Positions 45,928 to 60,900 of a DNA stretch of 64,000 nt are shown here, piece after piece (the first letter of the stretch is position 1; every line of letters begins with the position of its first letter). The position numbers and the translations under genes were made by a program. Under the pieces are notes generated by a model, which made no database searches, had not been told where the DNA came from, and saw only the letters and a list, made by a program, of their open reading frames with translations. Source of the DNA: Pampus argenteus (lineage: Eukaryota > Chordata > Actinopteri > Scombriformes > Stromateidae); assembly GCA_036937835.1 (NCBI GenBank), contig CM072869.1, positions 8,902,001 to 8,966,000 on the forward strand, read 5' to 3'.

Positions 45928-48900
45928 GTAATTTGTTGTTTAAAGATTGAAAGAGAAACAAAAAATAACTTACAGTTTTAACTGTTGACTAATGAATGCT
46001 ATTTTCCCCCATAAACTAGAAATGAGGGCCTCTCACAACCAGTTTTGCAGTACATGGGGAAACTACCATTTTAAGACTTTCGATGGAGATTTTTTCCAGC
46101 TTCCATCTGTTTGCAACTACATCCTTGCATCCCAGTGTAAGGGCAGCTATGAGGATTTCAATATTGAGCTCCAACGGCAAGAGATGAATGGGTCCACCAG
46201 CATTAAGAAGGTCACTATGAGACTGGATGCTGTTGTGGTGGAATTGTCCAAGTCTTCCATCAAAGTCAATGATAAAAAGTGAGTCTGTAACTCAGTCATG
46301 CTTATTGTAAAACTATTTTGATAACTTTTCATCAACACTGATGTACTTGTTACAGTGATGCTTAATGTCTTATCATCTTACTGTGATGATTTTCCACCTC
46401 CAGCGTCACCATACCATTCAGCCAGTTTGGCATTTCAATTGAAAGATCTGTCTCCTATATTAACATCAAGGCAACCCTGGGTTTGGTCATTATGTGGAAT
46501 GAAGAAGACTCTCTCTGGGTATGTATATTCACATTCAATTTGTTCTTATATGTCCTGATAGTACTATAATTAATACATGACACATAATTTTATAATTGCT
46601 TTAATAACTGATATGTAGAGGACACTGAGCTGTGTAAACATTTATAGCATATTTAGTTTGACCACTATTCAAGATATTAAAGAAATACATTATGGGTCAT
46701 TCGTACTCTGATTAATAAATTTTGACTCAAATGTAAGCAGGGCTTAATTAAAAGATAAAGGTGAACTTTAGCTGGTGTTTACATTTGATGCAACCATCTT
46801 AAAAGTGGTCAATAACATCATATTACCATTCATTCAACACTGGCAGACAAATATATTTAATACATTAAAATGACATATATTAAAAAAAATAAGAGCACAA
46901 AAATGCTGTGATCAATCATCTTAAGTCATAATTGCAATAAAAACTGATCAAAAGGTAGAACATTTAATTATACCACACTAAAGTGGTCTTAACTTGTGTT
47001 TTCTCGTTACCTATACATATGCTGGCAAGTGGTTTAATTCTTGTTGGTGTTTTGGTATATGATTACACTAAGCCCCACAGGTAAGCAGATGGGTGTTTGT
47101 GCTGAGAAATGGTGATATTAGTATAGCTACCGTAATGAAAACTTGTCAGTCCCATTGTCGTGGGCGCAACATGTGCATGTTTATGCAGCACCCCCTCAGA
47201 CACACTTATACAGGACATTTATTTTTCCTTTCTCCTTTTATATGGTTGAACACAAAAAGGAGAGACAGCTTAATCAGACAACAAATGTTGCCAGAAGACA
47301 ATTGCATACCTGTAATGAAGACATTTCTTCTTTATTTCTGCTCATTATTCAAACCTAATGTTCACCTGTTTTTAAGGTTGAGCTGGATGCAAAATTCAAG
47401 AATCAGACATGCGGACTGTGTGGTGACTTCAATGGAGTCCAGTTTTATAATGAGTTCATCCAAATGGGTAAATAAGTTGCTAAATACGAAAGCTTACAAC
47501 AATCGACACAATGAAAGTATTCACATTATCTAAAACTTTTTTTCATCTAGAAACTGGGGATTTTATACCTGCTGAAAATTTGGGGGAGGTATGGAAAGCC
47601 AATGGTCCTACTGAAAACTGTGAGGACATTTCCTCTCCAGCCACACGGACCTGTGCAAATCAGGTATTTAAAATACATTTGTTAATATTATATACAACAT
47701 ATAGATACAGCTTAAATATATTCTTTACTTTGACCCACAGAAAGATCTGTGTGAGAACCTTCTGTCAGGACCTGCATTCCTCAGTTGTAGAGACTTAATT
47801 GATACGGACTCCTTCATCAACGCCTGTGTGAAGGATCTGTGCTACTGTAACAGCAGCAGTTCATCATGCTTGTGTTCAACCATATCAGAATACTCCCGCC
47901 AATGTGCTCATGCAGGCGGAAAACCACAGCAGTGGAAGACTGCACAACTGTGTGGTAGGCACAGGAATAAGGAAATGTTGTCTTTGTAGTTATTTATGAG
48001 AATCAAAATTGTCAAAATCTCTAAATTGTCATTTTTTGTGTTGAATAGCTAAAACATGCCCATTCAACTTGGAGTATAGGGAATGCAATAGTCCATGTAC
48101 TGACACGTGCAGCAACCCCCAGAGAAGCCAAATGTGTGAGGATCACTGTATGGACGGATGCTTCTGTCCATCCGGTAAGTTTCCTGATTTTAAAAGGAGT
48201 TTAGATGACATTTTGTGTGGAGGCTATATCTATATTGATTAGTAATTCAGACTCTCAAATTAATTGATTTGTGCTTTTCATTTTTATGCAACATGCTTCC
48301 AGGCTGATTTGCTTCATTTTTGTGTCCAATTATTAATTGAAAAAGTACTTTTTTTCTCTTATGACATTTGGGCAACTCTGGTAGTGAATTCTAAAAGAAA
48401 CATCACTGCACTTGAACTTTCCCACATTTTGTCACCTTATGACCACAAACATGACATGACTATATTTTATTGGAATTGTGAAAGACCAGCACAAAATGAC
48501 ATACAATTGTGAAGTAGAAAGAAAAGTATATATATGACAAAAAAAAGTGTGGTGTGCACTTTTCTCTGAGTGCATCCAATTGCCTTCAGAAGTTGACTGA
48601 TGATTGCTGAATGATCGAATGTTGACCTAATGACTAAATAAGGCTAGAGTCCACCTGTGTGCAATTTAATCTTAGTACAAATACAGGTGTTCTGTGACGG
48701 CCTCAGTGGTTTGTTAAGAGAAGATTGGGGAGCAAACAGCACCATGAAGGCCAAGGAACACACCAGACAGGTCAGGGATAAAGTTGTGGAGAAAGCAGGG
48801 TTAAGCTATAAAAACATTTCCCAAGCTTTGAACATCTCATGGAGCACTGTTCAGTCCATCAACCAGAAATGGAAAGAATATGGCACAAAATGAAAACCTA

Positions 48901-51900
48901 CCAAGACACGGTCGACCACTTAAACTTGCAGACCAAACAAGGAGAGCACTGGTCATATCACTGATCGCTCTGGATGGACTGCGGAGATCCACAGTTCAGG
49001 TGGGGGAATCTGTGCACAGGACAACTCAGTCAGGCACTGCACAAATCTGGCCTTTATGAAAGAGTGGCAAGAAGAAAGCCATTGTTGAAAGAAAACCACA
49101 AAAAGTCCCGTTTGCAGTTTGCCAGAAGCCAGGTGGAAGAAGGTGCTCTGGTCAGATGGGGGCTAAATTGAACTTTTTGGCCTAAATGCAAAACACTATG
49201 TGTGGTGGAAGACTAACATTGCACATCACTCCGAACACACCATCCCCACTGTCAAACATGGTGGTGGCAGCATCATGCTTTTGGATGGAGCCAAATGCAG
49301 GGCAATCTTGGAAGAAAACCTGTTGGAGTGTACAAAAGACTTGAGACTGGGGCAGAGATTCACCTTCTAGTGGGACAACGACCCTAAACATAAAGCCAGG
49401 GCTACAATGGGATCATTTAAAACGAAACATGTCCATGTGTTAGAAAGACCCAGTCAAAGACCAGACCTAAATCCAATCGAGAATCTGTGGCAAGATCTGA
49501 AAACACTCTCCATCTAATCTGACTGATCTCGAGCTGTTTTGCAAAGAAGAATAGGCAAAATTTCAGTCTCTACATGTGAAAAGCTGGTAGAGACATACCC
49601 AAAAAGACTGTAATTGCAGCAAAAGGTAGGCTGAATACTTTTGCACACCGCCCTTTTTTAGTTTTTTATTTGAAAAATGTTGTTTTGTATGCCACTTTGT
49701 ATGCCACTTTGTGTTGGTCTTTCACATAAAATTCTTCGTTTGTGGTGGTCATAAAGTGACAAAATGTGGAAATGTTCAAGGGGTATTCATAATTTTGCAA
49801 GCCACTGTATATGTATGGCTATAAGTTTTGCATTGTTTAGAGCAGTTTTCTGCGGGCCTAAGGGTAATAATTTCCTTATGCTTCTCCCAAGGGACTGTCT
49901 TTGATGACATCACACAAAGTGGGTGTGTTTCTGTTGACCAGTGCTCCTGCTTACACCATGGCAAGCCATATAAACCTGGGGAATCCTACTCAAGGACATG
50001 TCAAAATTGGTAAGGACTTCACAATCTTTAATATAATTTTACTTACATTTACATTATATTAATAATGTATGTAGCCGGCTCAGTTGAACTGACTAAACTC
50101 TGTTGACAGCACCTGCAAACAGGGTCAGTGGAGCTGTAAGGACAAGGATTGTCCTGGTATCTGCTCGCTACTGGGTGGCTCCCACATTTCCACCTATGAT
50201 GATAAAACATACACTTTCCATGGAGAATGCTCTTATGTTCTCTCAAAGGTGAGTTGGTTCTTAAAACAATAGTACATAGGTGCCCATATGTACGTTGAAA
50301 CAGTTTTTTTCTGCCTCTAATCATTCCTCCTATTCATGCTGGTTCATTCGTGCTACATGATTGTTGTTACCTAAAAATTAAGGAAGTATTATTTTAATCC
50401 AAACTTTAACGTTTTGTTAACCACCTGCTCCAGGGACCTGAATCACTTTTTTGTCATTTAGTTTAGTTGTAAATTGGATGACTTGGTATTGTTTGAAAAC
50501 AATGTGAACCTAACCTTTAAAGTAATGCGTCCTTTAAATCACAAACAAAAATGCAAAACTTGTAAATAAGAAAACGGTTTATAATCAAGTGCATTATTAT
50601 TTTCTTGATTTTAGGAAAGTAATGGAACTTTCAGTGTCCTGGGTGACCTGACCAAATGTAAAAACTCAGATAAATCAACCTGTCTGGCTGCAGTCACTCT
50701 ACTACTGCCAAAATACATGGTAAAACTATTTTCTATTACAGTTACTTCTTAATAAAATGAAAAGATATTTATAGGATATATTTTTATTTATTGGAAAGGG
50801 TTTAAACATGTTTCCTGATGTTCCTGAAGTCATTTTGTCATTTTTCAAACTGCAGATGATTGTAGTTGAAGCTAATGGACAGGTTTTTGTTAACAAACGG
50901 ATTTCTCAACTCCCTCTTTTCATGGGTGAGTGGTTAGTTTCATTCCTTTGTTTTGTTTTGTTTTTCGTTTTGTTTTTTGTATTTATTCACCTGTGAAATC
51001 ATGACATATAATTAAGTTTGCTTAAAATATAACATAATCAATGTGTTAATTTAACAGTTCATTAATTATGAATATGTTTTTTCCCACAGATGACATAACC
51101 GTCTTCAGCCCATCAACATTTTACATTGTTATCCATACCAACTATGGGCTTCATCTTGACATTCAGCTCATACCTATTATGCAGGTTTACATCAAAGCCA
51201 GTGTCTCCACTAAGGGAAAACTCAGTGGTGCGTTTTCATTCTTCAGCGTTTTTAATTATGTTAGAAAATATCCACCATTTCAGTGTTTAGAGTGTTTTAT
51301 TTTGTATTACGTTAAATTATATTATCTTTATGCAGGCCTTTGTGGAGATTTTAATGATGTTGAAGCTGATGACTTCAGAACCACAAATGGATTGATTGAA
51401 GGAACAGCGGTTACATTTGCCAACACATGGAAGACCAAAACAATCTGTCCAGATGTGGTAAACATATATGAGGATCCCTGCATTTTGAGTGTACACAAGG
51501 GTAACTGTCATAGAAGTCACATGCCATATGTATCATTCCTAAAGCAACATACCACTCAACATGTTCATTTGTTTTTGTAGAGCAATATGCCAAAAACTGG
51601 TGCTCCTTGCTGTCAGACACAAAAGCGATTTTTGCCCAGTGCCATTCTGAAATAAATCCACAGGATTATCAAGCTGTAAGTATTCTTTTGTATTCAGCCT
51701 AATATAAGTTTGCATATTTCTAGTTTAAAAACTGCACATTTCAGCTACACATTTAGACTGTTGTGTTTCTCTCCACAGTCTTGTATTTATGACACATGTG
51801 CCTGTGAAAACAGCGAGGAGTGCATGTGTGCTGCCATTTCCTCTTATGTTCATGCATGTGCCGCTGCAGGTGTGTCACTAAGTGGATGGAGGGAGACCAT

Positions 51901-54900
51901 GTGCCGTAAGTTTTACCCAAACAATCAATTAAAGCAATAATTATGTATCTTTTTTTTTATACACAGCTGTAATTTTGTGGCGTGTTTTCTTTCAACAGAA
52001 AAATACACAACTGACTGCCCTTCTACTTTGGTGTATGACTACCAGATGACAAGCTGCCATCGCACCTGTCACTCTCTTAGTCAGTCAGACTTAACGTGTG
52101 AGATTGAATTAACCTTGTTTGATGGCTGCGGCTGTGCTGAAAGAACTTACTTAAATGAGAGGGGAGAGTGTGTGTCAGCCTCACAATGCTCTTGCAATGT
52201 GGGAGACACGGTGGTACACCCCGGGAATTTCATCAGTATTCATGGACAAACTTGGTGAGGATTTCAATATTTACAGTAAAATTATTGCATAACATTTGTT
52301 TTTAACTGAACAAAAGTGACCTTAGGTCAGTGGTTCCTAAGTTCTGGGTTGCAGTCAGCTAAGCAGATAGTCAGCATTGTGGGTATATTTAACATTTAAC
52401 AACTTAACTTTGACGTATTGCAAATTCCTAGCATAGTGCTTTTATTTTAAAGCATTGTTTCCATATATAGGGGTAATGGTGGTAGTATGACGTAAAGCTT
52501 TAATATACAAGTAGCCTCTTACTGCACTCCTTCCTACTAATATAGATGGAATCTGGCCCATCCCACAACATGGTGAACTTTCCTGGTGCTCACTGCACCT
52601 TGCTTAATGTGTGCTAGGATCTCCAGACAAGATAATGGAAGTGTCAAGTTTGCCCGTAGCCCAGACATGAACCATTACTTACTCAGGCAAACTATGGCTC
52701 CTCCGGATAGAACTATTGGGGACCTTGGCTTAGATTTCATCAAGAAATAAAGCAGAAACTAGCACGAAATAACAGGAAAATGCTTTTCATTCCATTGTCC
52801 ACCTTGACTATCTTTCTGTGCATTTCAGCTACTGCCATGGTGGAAAATTAAGCTGTATCAACAGACACATTAATGAATGTAAGTACAAAGCACTTGGTGC
52901 GTCATAGTATTCATTTTATAGCAAAGCATAGTATTAGCAAATCAAAGCATACATTGGTGTCCTTTGTAACACACTATCTTTGTCATCAGCATGCTCCGAT
53001 CCAATGGTTTTCTTCAACTGTTCAAGTGCAAAGCCAGGTGACAAGGGATCAGAGTGCCAAAAAAGCTGCCAGACACTGGACACAGAATGTGTAAGACTGA
53101 CACTGTTTAATAACTGTTGTTATGAATATTCTACACATGTATAGTGACGCAGCAGAATCACATATTAAATGCATTGCTGTTACTCTGTATAGGACAATAC
53201 ACAGTGTATCTCCGGCTGTGTGTGTCCTGATGGGCTCTTGTCAGATGGTAAAGGAGGCTGTATTGAGGAAGAACACTGTCCCTGCACACATAATGGAGAA
53301 TTTTATAAAACTGGGCAGAAGGTCTCTGTGGGATGCAATACCTGGTGAGTCCTCTTATACCACTGCAATGTAGAACTGTGTCAGTTAACATTTTGTTATA
53401 TCCCTTTTAAACTGAGGATATATAACTTGACATAAATGTATTATTTCAAATCATAGCACTTGCAAAAGCAGAAAATGGGAATGTACAGAACATGAGTGTG
53501 ATCGAACCTGTACAATATATGGAGCAGGGCATTACATCACTTTTGATGAAAGGAAATTCTTCTTCACTGGGAACTGTGAATACCTCTTCACTCAGGTATC
53601 ACACATACTTATTTTTAGTCTTTGTGCTTTGGCTAAAGTAAATCTTATAATACTGACATCAGCATCTTGTAGGATTACTGTGGGGATGATATGAATGGCA
53701 CGTTCAGGGTCCTGATTGAGCACATTTCATGTGCAACAACTGAAAGCATCTGCTCCACTGCTATCAAGCTCTACTTAGGGGTACGTAATACTACTATATG
53801 CAATTAATTTTTTTTTTATGCTGAAAATGACGATGATGTTTACAAATGAAAATATTTTGTTTTGTTTGGGGTTTTTTTTTTCAGAACAATGAACTTGTTC
53901 TTTCAGAGGAAAATATCAAAGTTATCAAACAAAGCAATGAGATAGACATACCCTATCAGGTTCACACTATCGGTATATATCTTGTTATTGAAGCAAAGAA
54001 TGGTCTTGTTCTCATTTGGAATAAGAAGACAACAGTCATGATCCAACTCAGCTCCACATTCAAGGTAGGTGAGCTGAAACCATAGATAATAATCCAAATG
54101 GTTGCCATTGTACAAATTAACTGCATGTCATTTAATTCTAGGGCAAAGTCTGCGGTCTGTGTGGGAATTACGATGGAAATACCAAGAATGATTTCACCAC
54201 CAGAAACAAAGAAGTTGTGGTTGAAGCCCTTGAGTTTGGAAACAGTTGGAAAGTGTCACCTACCTGCTCTAATGCAAACACACCAAACAATCCCTGCACT
54301 CTTTACTCCCACAGGCAGGCATTTGCACTGAAAAAATGCAGCATTATTAAGAGCCAAGTGTTTGCTGCATGCCATTCAAAGGTAAAACTGTCAATATTAC
54401 ATGGCATGTCATCCTAAACAAAGCTCTATATAATTATTTAGGAGAGAATAATTCAGCCCTTACTTGCATTTACAATGGCTTCTTTCAGGTGGATTCCCAA
54501 AGCTATTATGATGCTTGTGTGAGAGACACATGTGCCTGCAATTTGCAATTTGAGGGTTTCTGCTCGACTGTAGCAGCCTACGCAGCAGTCTGTAATAAGG
54601 CTGGAGCCTGTGTGAAATGGAGAACTCCCACAATCTGCCGTGAGTGTTCAATTTTTCTTTTTGAAAGGAGCTAAGCCTAAAAATCTCTGTGTATAACGAT
54701 TATCGTAATCTGGGCATCAGAATTGTTTTATTATGAAGATTACATATATGAGTAAGTAATGTATGTACACACATGGACAAAATTGTTGGTACCCTTCGTT
54801 TAATTAAAGAAAAAACTCACAATGGTCAGAAATAACTTCAATCTGTAAAAAGTAATAATAAATAAAAATTCTAAGAAATTTAACCAATGAAAGTCAGGCA

Positions 54901-57900
54901 TTGCTTTTCAACGATGCTTCAATAGAATTATTTTAAAAAATAAACTCATGAAACAGGCCTGGACAAAAATGATGGTACCCCTAGAAAAGATTGAAAATAA
55001 TGTGACCAAAGGGACATGTTAATTCAAGGTGTGTCCACTAATTAGCATCAGCAGGCCTCTACAAGCAGTAATCAGTCAGTGGGCCTATATATAGGACTAC
55101 AGGTAGTCACTGTGCTGTTTGGTGACATGGTGTGTATGACACTCAACATGGAAACAACAGAAATTTAAGATCCATGGAACTGTAGCCAACCTCCCTGGAC
55201 GTGGCCGCAGGAGGAAAACTGATGACAAATCAAGGAGAAGGATAATACGAATGGTAACAAAAGAGCCCAGAAAAACTTCTAAAGAGGTTAAAGGTGAACA
55301 TCAGTGTCAGATTGCACCATCCGTCGTTGTTTGAGCCAAAATGGACTTAATGGGAGACGACCGAGGAGGACACCATTGTTGAAAACAAGTCATAAAAAAG
55401 CCAGACTGGAATTTGCCAAACTACATGTTGACAAGCCACACAGGTTCTGGGAGAATGTCCTATGGACAGATGAGACAAAAATGGAACTTTTTGGCAAGGC
55501 ACATCAGCTCTATGTTCACATACGAAAAAATGAAGCATATAAAGAAAAGAACATTGTCTCTACTGTGAAACATGGAAGAGGCTCTATTATGTTCTGCGGC
55601 TGCTTTGCTGCATCTGGCACAGGGTGTCTTGAATCTGTGCAGGGTACAATGAAGTCTCAAGACTATCAAGGGATTCTAGAGAGAAATGTGCTGGCCAGTG
55701 TCAGAAAGCTTGTCTCAGTTGCAGGTCATGGGTCTTGCAACAGGACAACGACCCAAAACACACACCAAAACACTCAAGAATGGCTAAGAGGAAAACCCTG
55801 GACAATTCTAAAGTGGCCTTCTATGAGCACTGACCTTAATCCTATTGAGCATCTTTGGAAGGAGCTGAAAAATGCCGTCTGGAAAAGGCACCCTTCAAAC
55901 CTTAGACAACTGGAGCAGTTTGCGCAGGAGGAGTGGGCCAAAATACCTACTGAGAGGTGCAAAAGTCTCATTGACAGTTACAGGAATCGTTTGATTGCAG
56001 TGATTGCCTCAAAAGGTTGTGCAACAAAATATTAAAATTAATTCATTTATAGGGTACCATCATTTTTGTCCAGGCCTGTTTCATGAGTTTATTTTTTAAA
56101 ATAATTCTCTTGAAGCATCGTTGAAAAGCAATGCCTGACTTTCATTGGTTAAATTTCTTAGAATTTTTATTTATTATTACTTTTTACAGATTGAAGTTAT
56201 TTCTGTGACCATTGTGAGTTTTTCTTTCATTAAACAAAGGGTACCAACAATTTTGTCCACGTGTGTATCTTGTATCTTATATCTTGTATCTTCATTTCTT
56301 TTGTTTGATTAGCTCTATTCTGTGATTTTTACAACCCCGATGGAGAGTGTGAATGGCACTATGATCCTTGTGGAAAACCCTGCATGAAAACCTGCAGGAA
56401 TCCCTCAGGAAGATGCTACAATCAAATTTCAGCATTAGAAGGTACTAATTCATTCATTGTATTTTGACTTTATAATTATTCATAGAAAGTTGGCTGACCA
56501 TGTATGCTCTTTTCTAGTAAAGCCCCACTGCATTCACTTACCTGATGTGTTACTGATTTTTCATCTATTTTAACGACCGTGCAACTCACAGTAGCATTTG
56601 ACTTTTTAAGGCTGCTATCCAAGTTGCCCGCTTGAACGATCTTATTTGGAAGAAATTACCATGAAGTGTGTGTCAGTGGAGGAATGTGGCTGCTATGACG
56701 ATGAAGGGAAACATTATGAAGAAGGAGAGATAATGACTCCGCAGGAAAAATGTCACAAGTGGTAGGGCACTTTCCATTTTCCTAATAAAGCAGCTGGTGC
56801 AAGTTAATCACTGTTTTTTTTTTTTTTTTTGGTTTTTTTTTGTTTTCACAAAAAAAATATGATGAAATATTGTATACTAATACCATACAATCATGTTGTT
56901 TAGTTTTAGAGTATCTTAAAACTATTTTACTGTGGCATTAGCTGTCCTTATTTATACATATACAAAAATACAGATATACGAACAGAAATAAACAAGAACA
57001 TAATGCATTGAATTTACATACATTGTGTGTTTAAGATACATGTGCATTTGTTAATTACCTTTCAGTCATTGTTCTTTGACAAAGGTGGAGTGCACCTATG
57101 ATGTCCAAGGTGAGTGTAAAACACAACATTGTGGTTATGACTATTGAAAATTATCATAACTTATACAGATTCCTTGAAAACACAATTGTAAGGATCCTAT
57201 GAAATGATACAGATTCATATAAGGTACTGCCTCTTTTTTGCAGCATGCACTTGTTCATATAAAGGACATATTTACAAGTACGGAGAAACAATCTATAACA
57301 CACATGATGGAGATGGAACATGTATAACTGCTTTTTGTGGAGAAAATGGAAATATCACCAGAGTCATAGAGACTTGCTCTACAACTACAATGCAGACAAC
57401 AACTATCTTTGTTTTTACAACAACTCAAACTCCAAGCATTACAACTGAGGCAGTGACAACAATTCAGACACTTTCAACACCAACAGTTCCTAAAACAACA
57501 ACATCATCTTCCTCATTGACTTCATCCACAACCACAATCACATCAGGCACAACCACACCAACAATTACTGATTGTTTTGTTTGTAAATGGTCAGGTTGGA
57601 ACAACAATCATTACCCTGATGTTAGTCTAAATGGTGGAGAATATGAATCCCTAGAAAAAATTACTAACCCAGATCTGAGTGTTTGCAGAAAACCTCTGGA
57701 AATAGAATGTAGAGCAAAACACTTCATAGATGTATCTTTGAATGACCTGGGTCAAAAAGTAATATGCAACTCAAGCAATGGACTAATCTGTCATAACAAA
57801 GAGCAGGGTATAACACAAGCTTGTTATGACTATGAAATACGAGTCAAATGTTGTATTAACACGTGTGAAGGATCAACCTCTACTACAACCCTAGCAACAA

Positions 57901-60900
57901 CCACAGAAAAACCAACCATAACAACCACAATCACAGAAAAATCAACTACAGTTACACAGAAACCCACCACTGCAACTACAGAAACGGCCACAACAACCAC
58001 ACCAACAATTACTGATTGTTTTGTTTGTAAATGGTCAGGTTGGAACAACAATCATTACCCTGACTTTAGTCCAAATGGTGGAGAATATGAATCCCTAGAA
58101 AAAATTACTAACCCAGATCTGAGTGTTTGCAGAAAACCTCTGGAAATAGAATGTAGAGCAAAATACTTCATAGATGTATCTTTGAATGACCTGGGTCAAA
58201 AAGTAATATGCAACTCAAGCAATGGACTAATCTGTCATAACAAAGAGCAGGGTATAACACAAGCTTGTTATGACTATGAAATACGAGTCAAATGTTGTAT
58301 TAACACGTGTGAAGGGTCAACCTCTACTACAACCCTAGCAACAACCACAGAAAAACCAACCATAACAACCACACTCACAGACAAATCAACTACAGTTACA
58401 CAGAAACCCACCACTGCAACTACAGAAAAGGCCACAACAACCACAATCACAGAAAAACCAACCACTCCGACTACAGTTACACAAACCCCCACCACTGCAA
58501 CTACAGAAAAGGCCACAACAACCACAATCACAGAAAAACCAACCACACCGACTACAGTTACACAAAAACCCACCACTGCAACTACAGAAAAGGCCACAAC
58601 AACCACAATCATCACAACAACCACACCAACTACAGTTATATACAAACCCACCACTGCAACTACAGAAACGGCCACAACAACCACACCAACTACAGTTATA
58701 TACAAACCCACCACTGCAACTACAGAAACGGCCACAACAACCACACCAACAATTACTGATTGTTTTGTTTGTAAATGGTCAGGTTGGAACAACAATCATT
58801 ACCCTGACTTTAGTCCAAATGGTGGAGAATATGAATCCCTAGAAAAAATTACTAACCCAGATCTGAGTGTTTGCAGAAAACCTCTGGAAATAGAATGTAG
58901 AGCAAAACACTTCATAGATGTATCTTTGAATGACCTGGGTCAAAAAGTAATATGCAACTCAAGCAATGGACTAATCTGTCATAACAAAGAGCAGGGTATA
59001 ACACAACCTTGTTTTGACTATGAAATACGAGTCAAATGTTGTATTAACACGTGTGAAGGGTCAACCTCTACTACAACCCTAGCAACAACCACAGAAAAAC
59101 CAACCATAACAACCACAATCACAGACAAATCAACTACAGTTACACAGAAACCCACCACTGCAACTACAGAAACGGCCACAACAACCACACCAACAATTAC
59201 TGATTGTTTTGTTTGTAAATGGTCAGGTTGGAACAACAATCATTACCCTGACTTTAGTCCAAATGGTGGAGAATATGAATCCCTAGAAAAAATTACTAAC
59301 CCAGATCTGAGTGTTTGCAGAAAACCTCTGGAAATAGAATGTAGAGCAAAACAATACATAGATGTATCTTTGAATGACCTGGGTCAAAAAGTAATATGCA
59401 ACTCAAGCAATGGACTAATCTGTCATAACAAAGAGCAGGGTATAACACAACCTTGTTTTGACTATGAAATACGAGTCAAATGTTGTATTAACACGTGTGA
59501 AGGGTCAACCTCTACTACAACCCTAGCAACAACCACAGAAAAACCAACCATAACAACCACAATCACAGACAAATCAACTACAGTTACACAGAAACCCACC
59601 ATTGCAACTACAGAAAAGGCCACAACAACCACAATCACAGAAAAACCAACCACACCGACTACAGTTACACAAAAACCCACCACTGCAACTACAGAAAAGG
59701 CCACAACAACCACAATCATCACAACAACCACAATCATCACAACAACCACACCAACTACAGTTATATACAAACCCACCACTGCAACTACAGAAACGGCCAC
59801 AACAACCACACCAACTACAGTTATATACAAACCCACCACTGCAACTACAGAAACGGCCACAACAACCACACCAACAATTACTGATTGTTTTGTTTGTAAA
59901 TGGTCAGGTTGGAACAACAATCATTACCCTGACGTTGGTCTAAATGGTGGAGAATATGAATCCCTAGAAAAAATTACTAACCCAGATCTGAGTGTTTGCA
60001 GAAAACCTCTGGAAATAGAATGTAGAGCAAAACACTTCATAGATGTATCTTTGAATGACCTGGGTCAAAAAGTAATATGCAACTCAAGCAATGGACTAAT
60101 CTGTCATAACAAAGAGCAGGGTATAACACAACCTTGTTTTGACTATGAAATACGAGTCAAATGTTGTATTAACACGTGTGAAGGGTCAACCTCTACTACA
60201 ACCCTAGCAACAACCACAGAAAAACCAACCATAACAACCACACTCACAGACAAATCAACTACAGTTACACAGAAACCCACCACTGCAACTACAGAAAAGG
60301 CCACAACAACCACAATCACAGAAAAACCAACCACTCCGACTACAGTTACACAAACCCCCACCACTGCAACTACAGAAAAGGCCACAACAACCACAATCAC
60401 AGAAAAACCAACCACACCGACTACAGTTACACAAAAACCCACCACTGCAACTACAGAAAAGGCCACAACAACCACAATCATCACAACAACCACACCAACT
60501 ACAGTTATATACAAACCCACCACTGCAACTACAGAAACGGCCACAACAACCACACCAACTACAGTTATATACAAACCCACCACTGCAACTACAGAAACGG
60601 CCACAACAACCACACCAACAATTACTGATTGTTTTGTTTGTAAATGGTCAGGTTGGAACAACAATCATTACCCTGACGTTGGTCTAAATGGTGGAGAATA
60701 TGAATCCCTAGAAAAAATTACTAACCCAGATCTGAGTGTTTGCAGAAAACCTCTGGAAATAGAATGTAGAGCAAAACACTTCATAGATGTATCTTTGAAT
60801 GACCTGGGTCAAAAAGTAATATGCAACTCAAGCAATGGACTAATCTGTCATAACAAAGAGCAGGGTATAACACAACCTTGTTTTGACTATGAAATACGAG

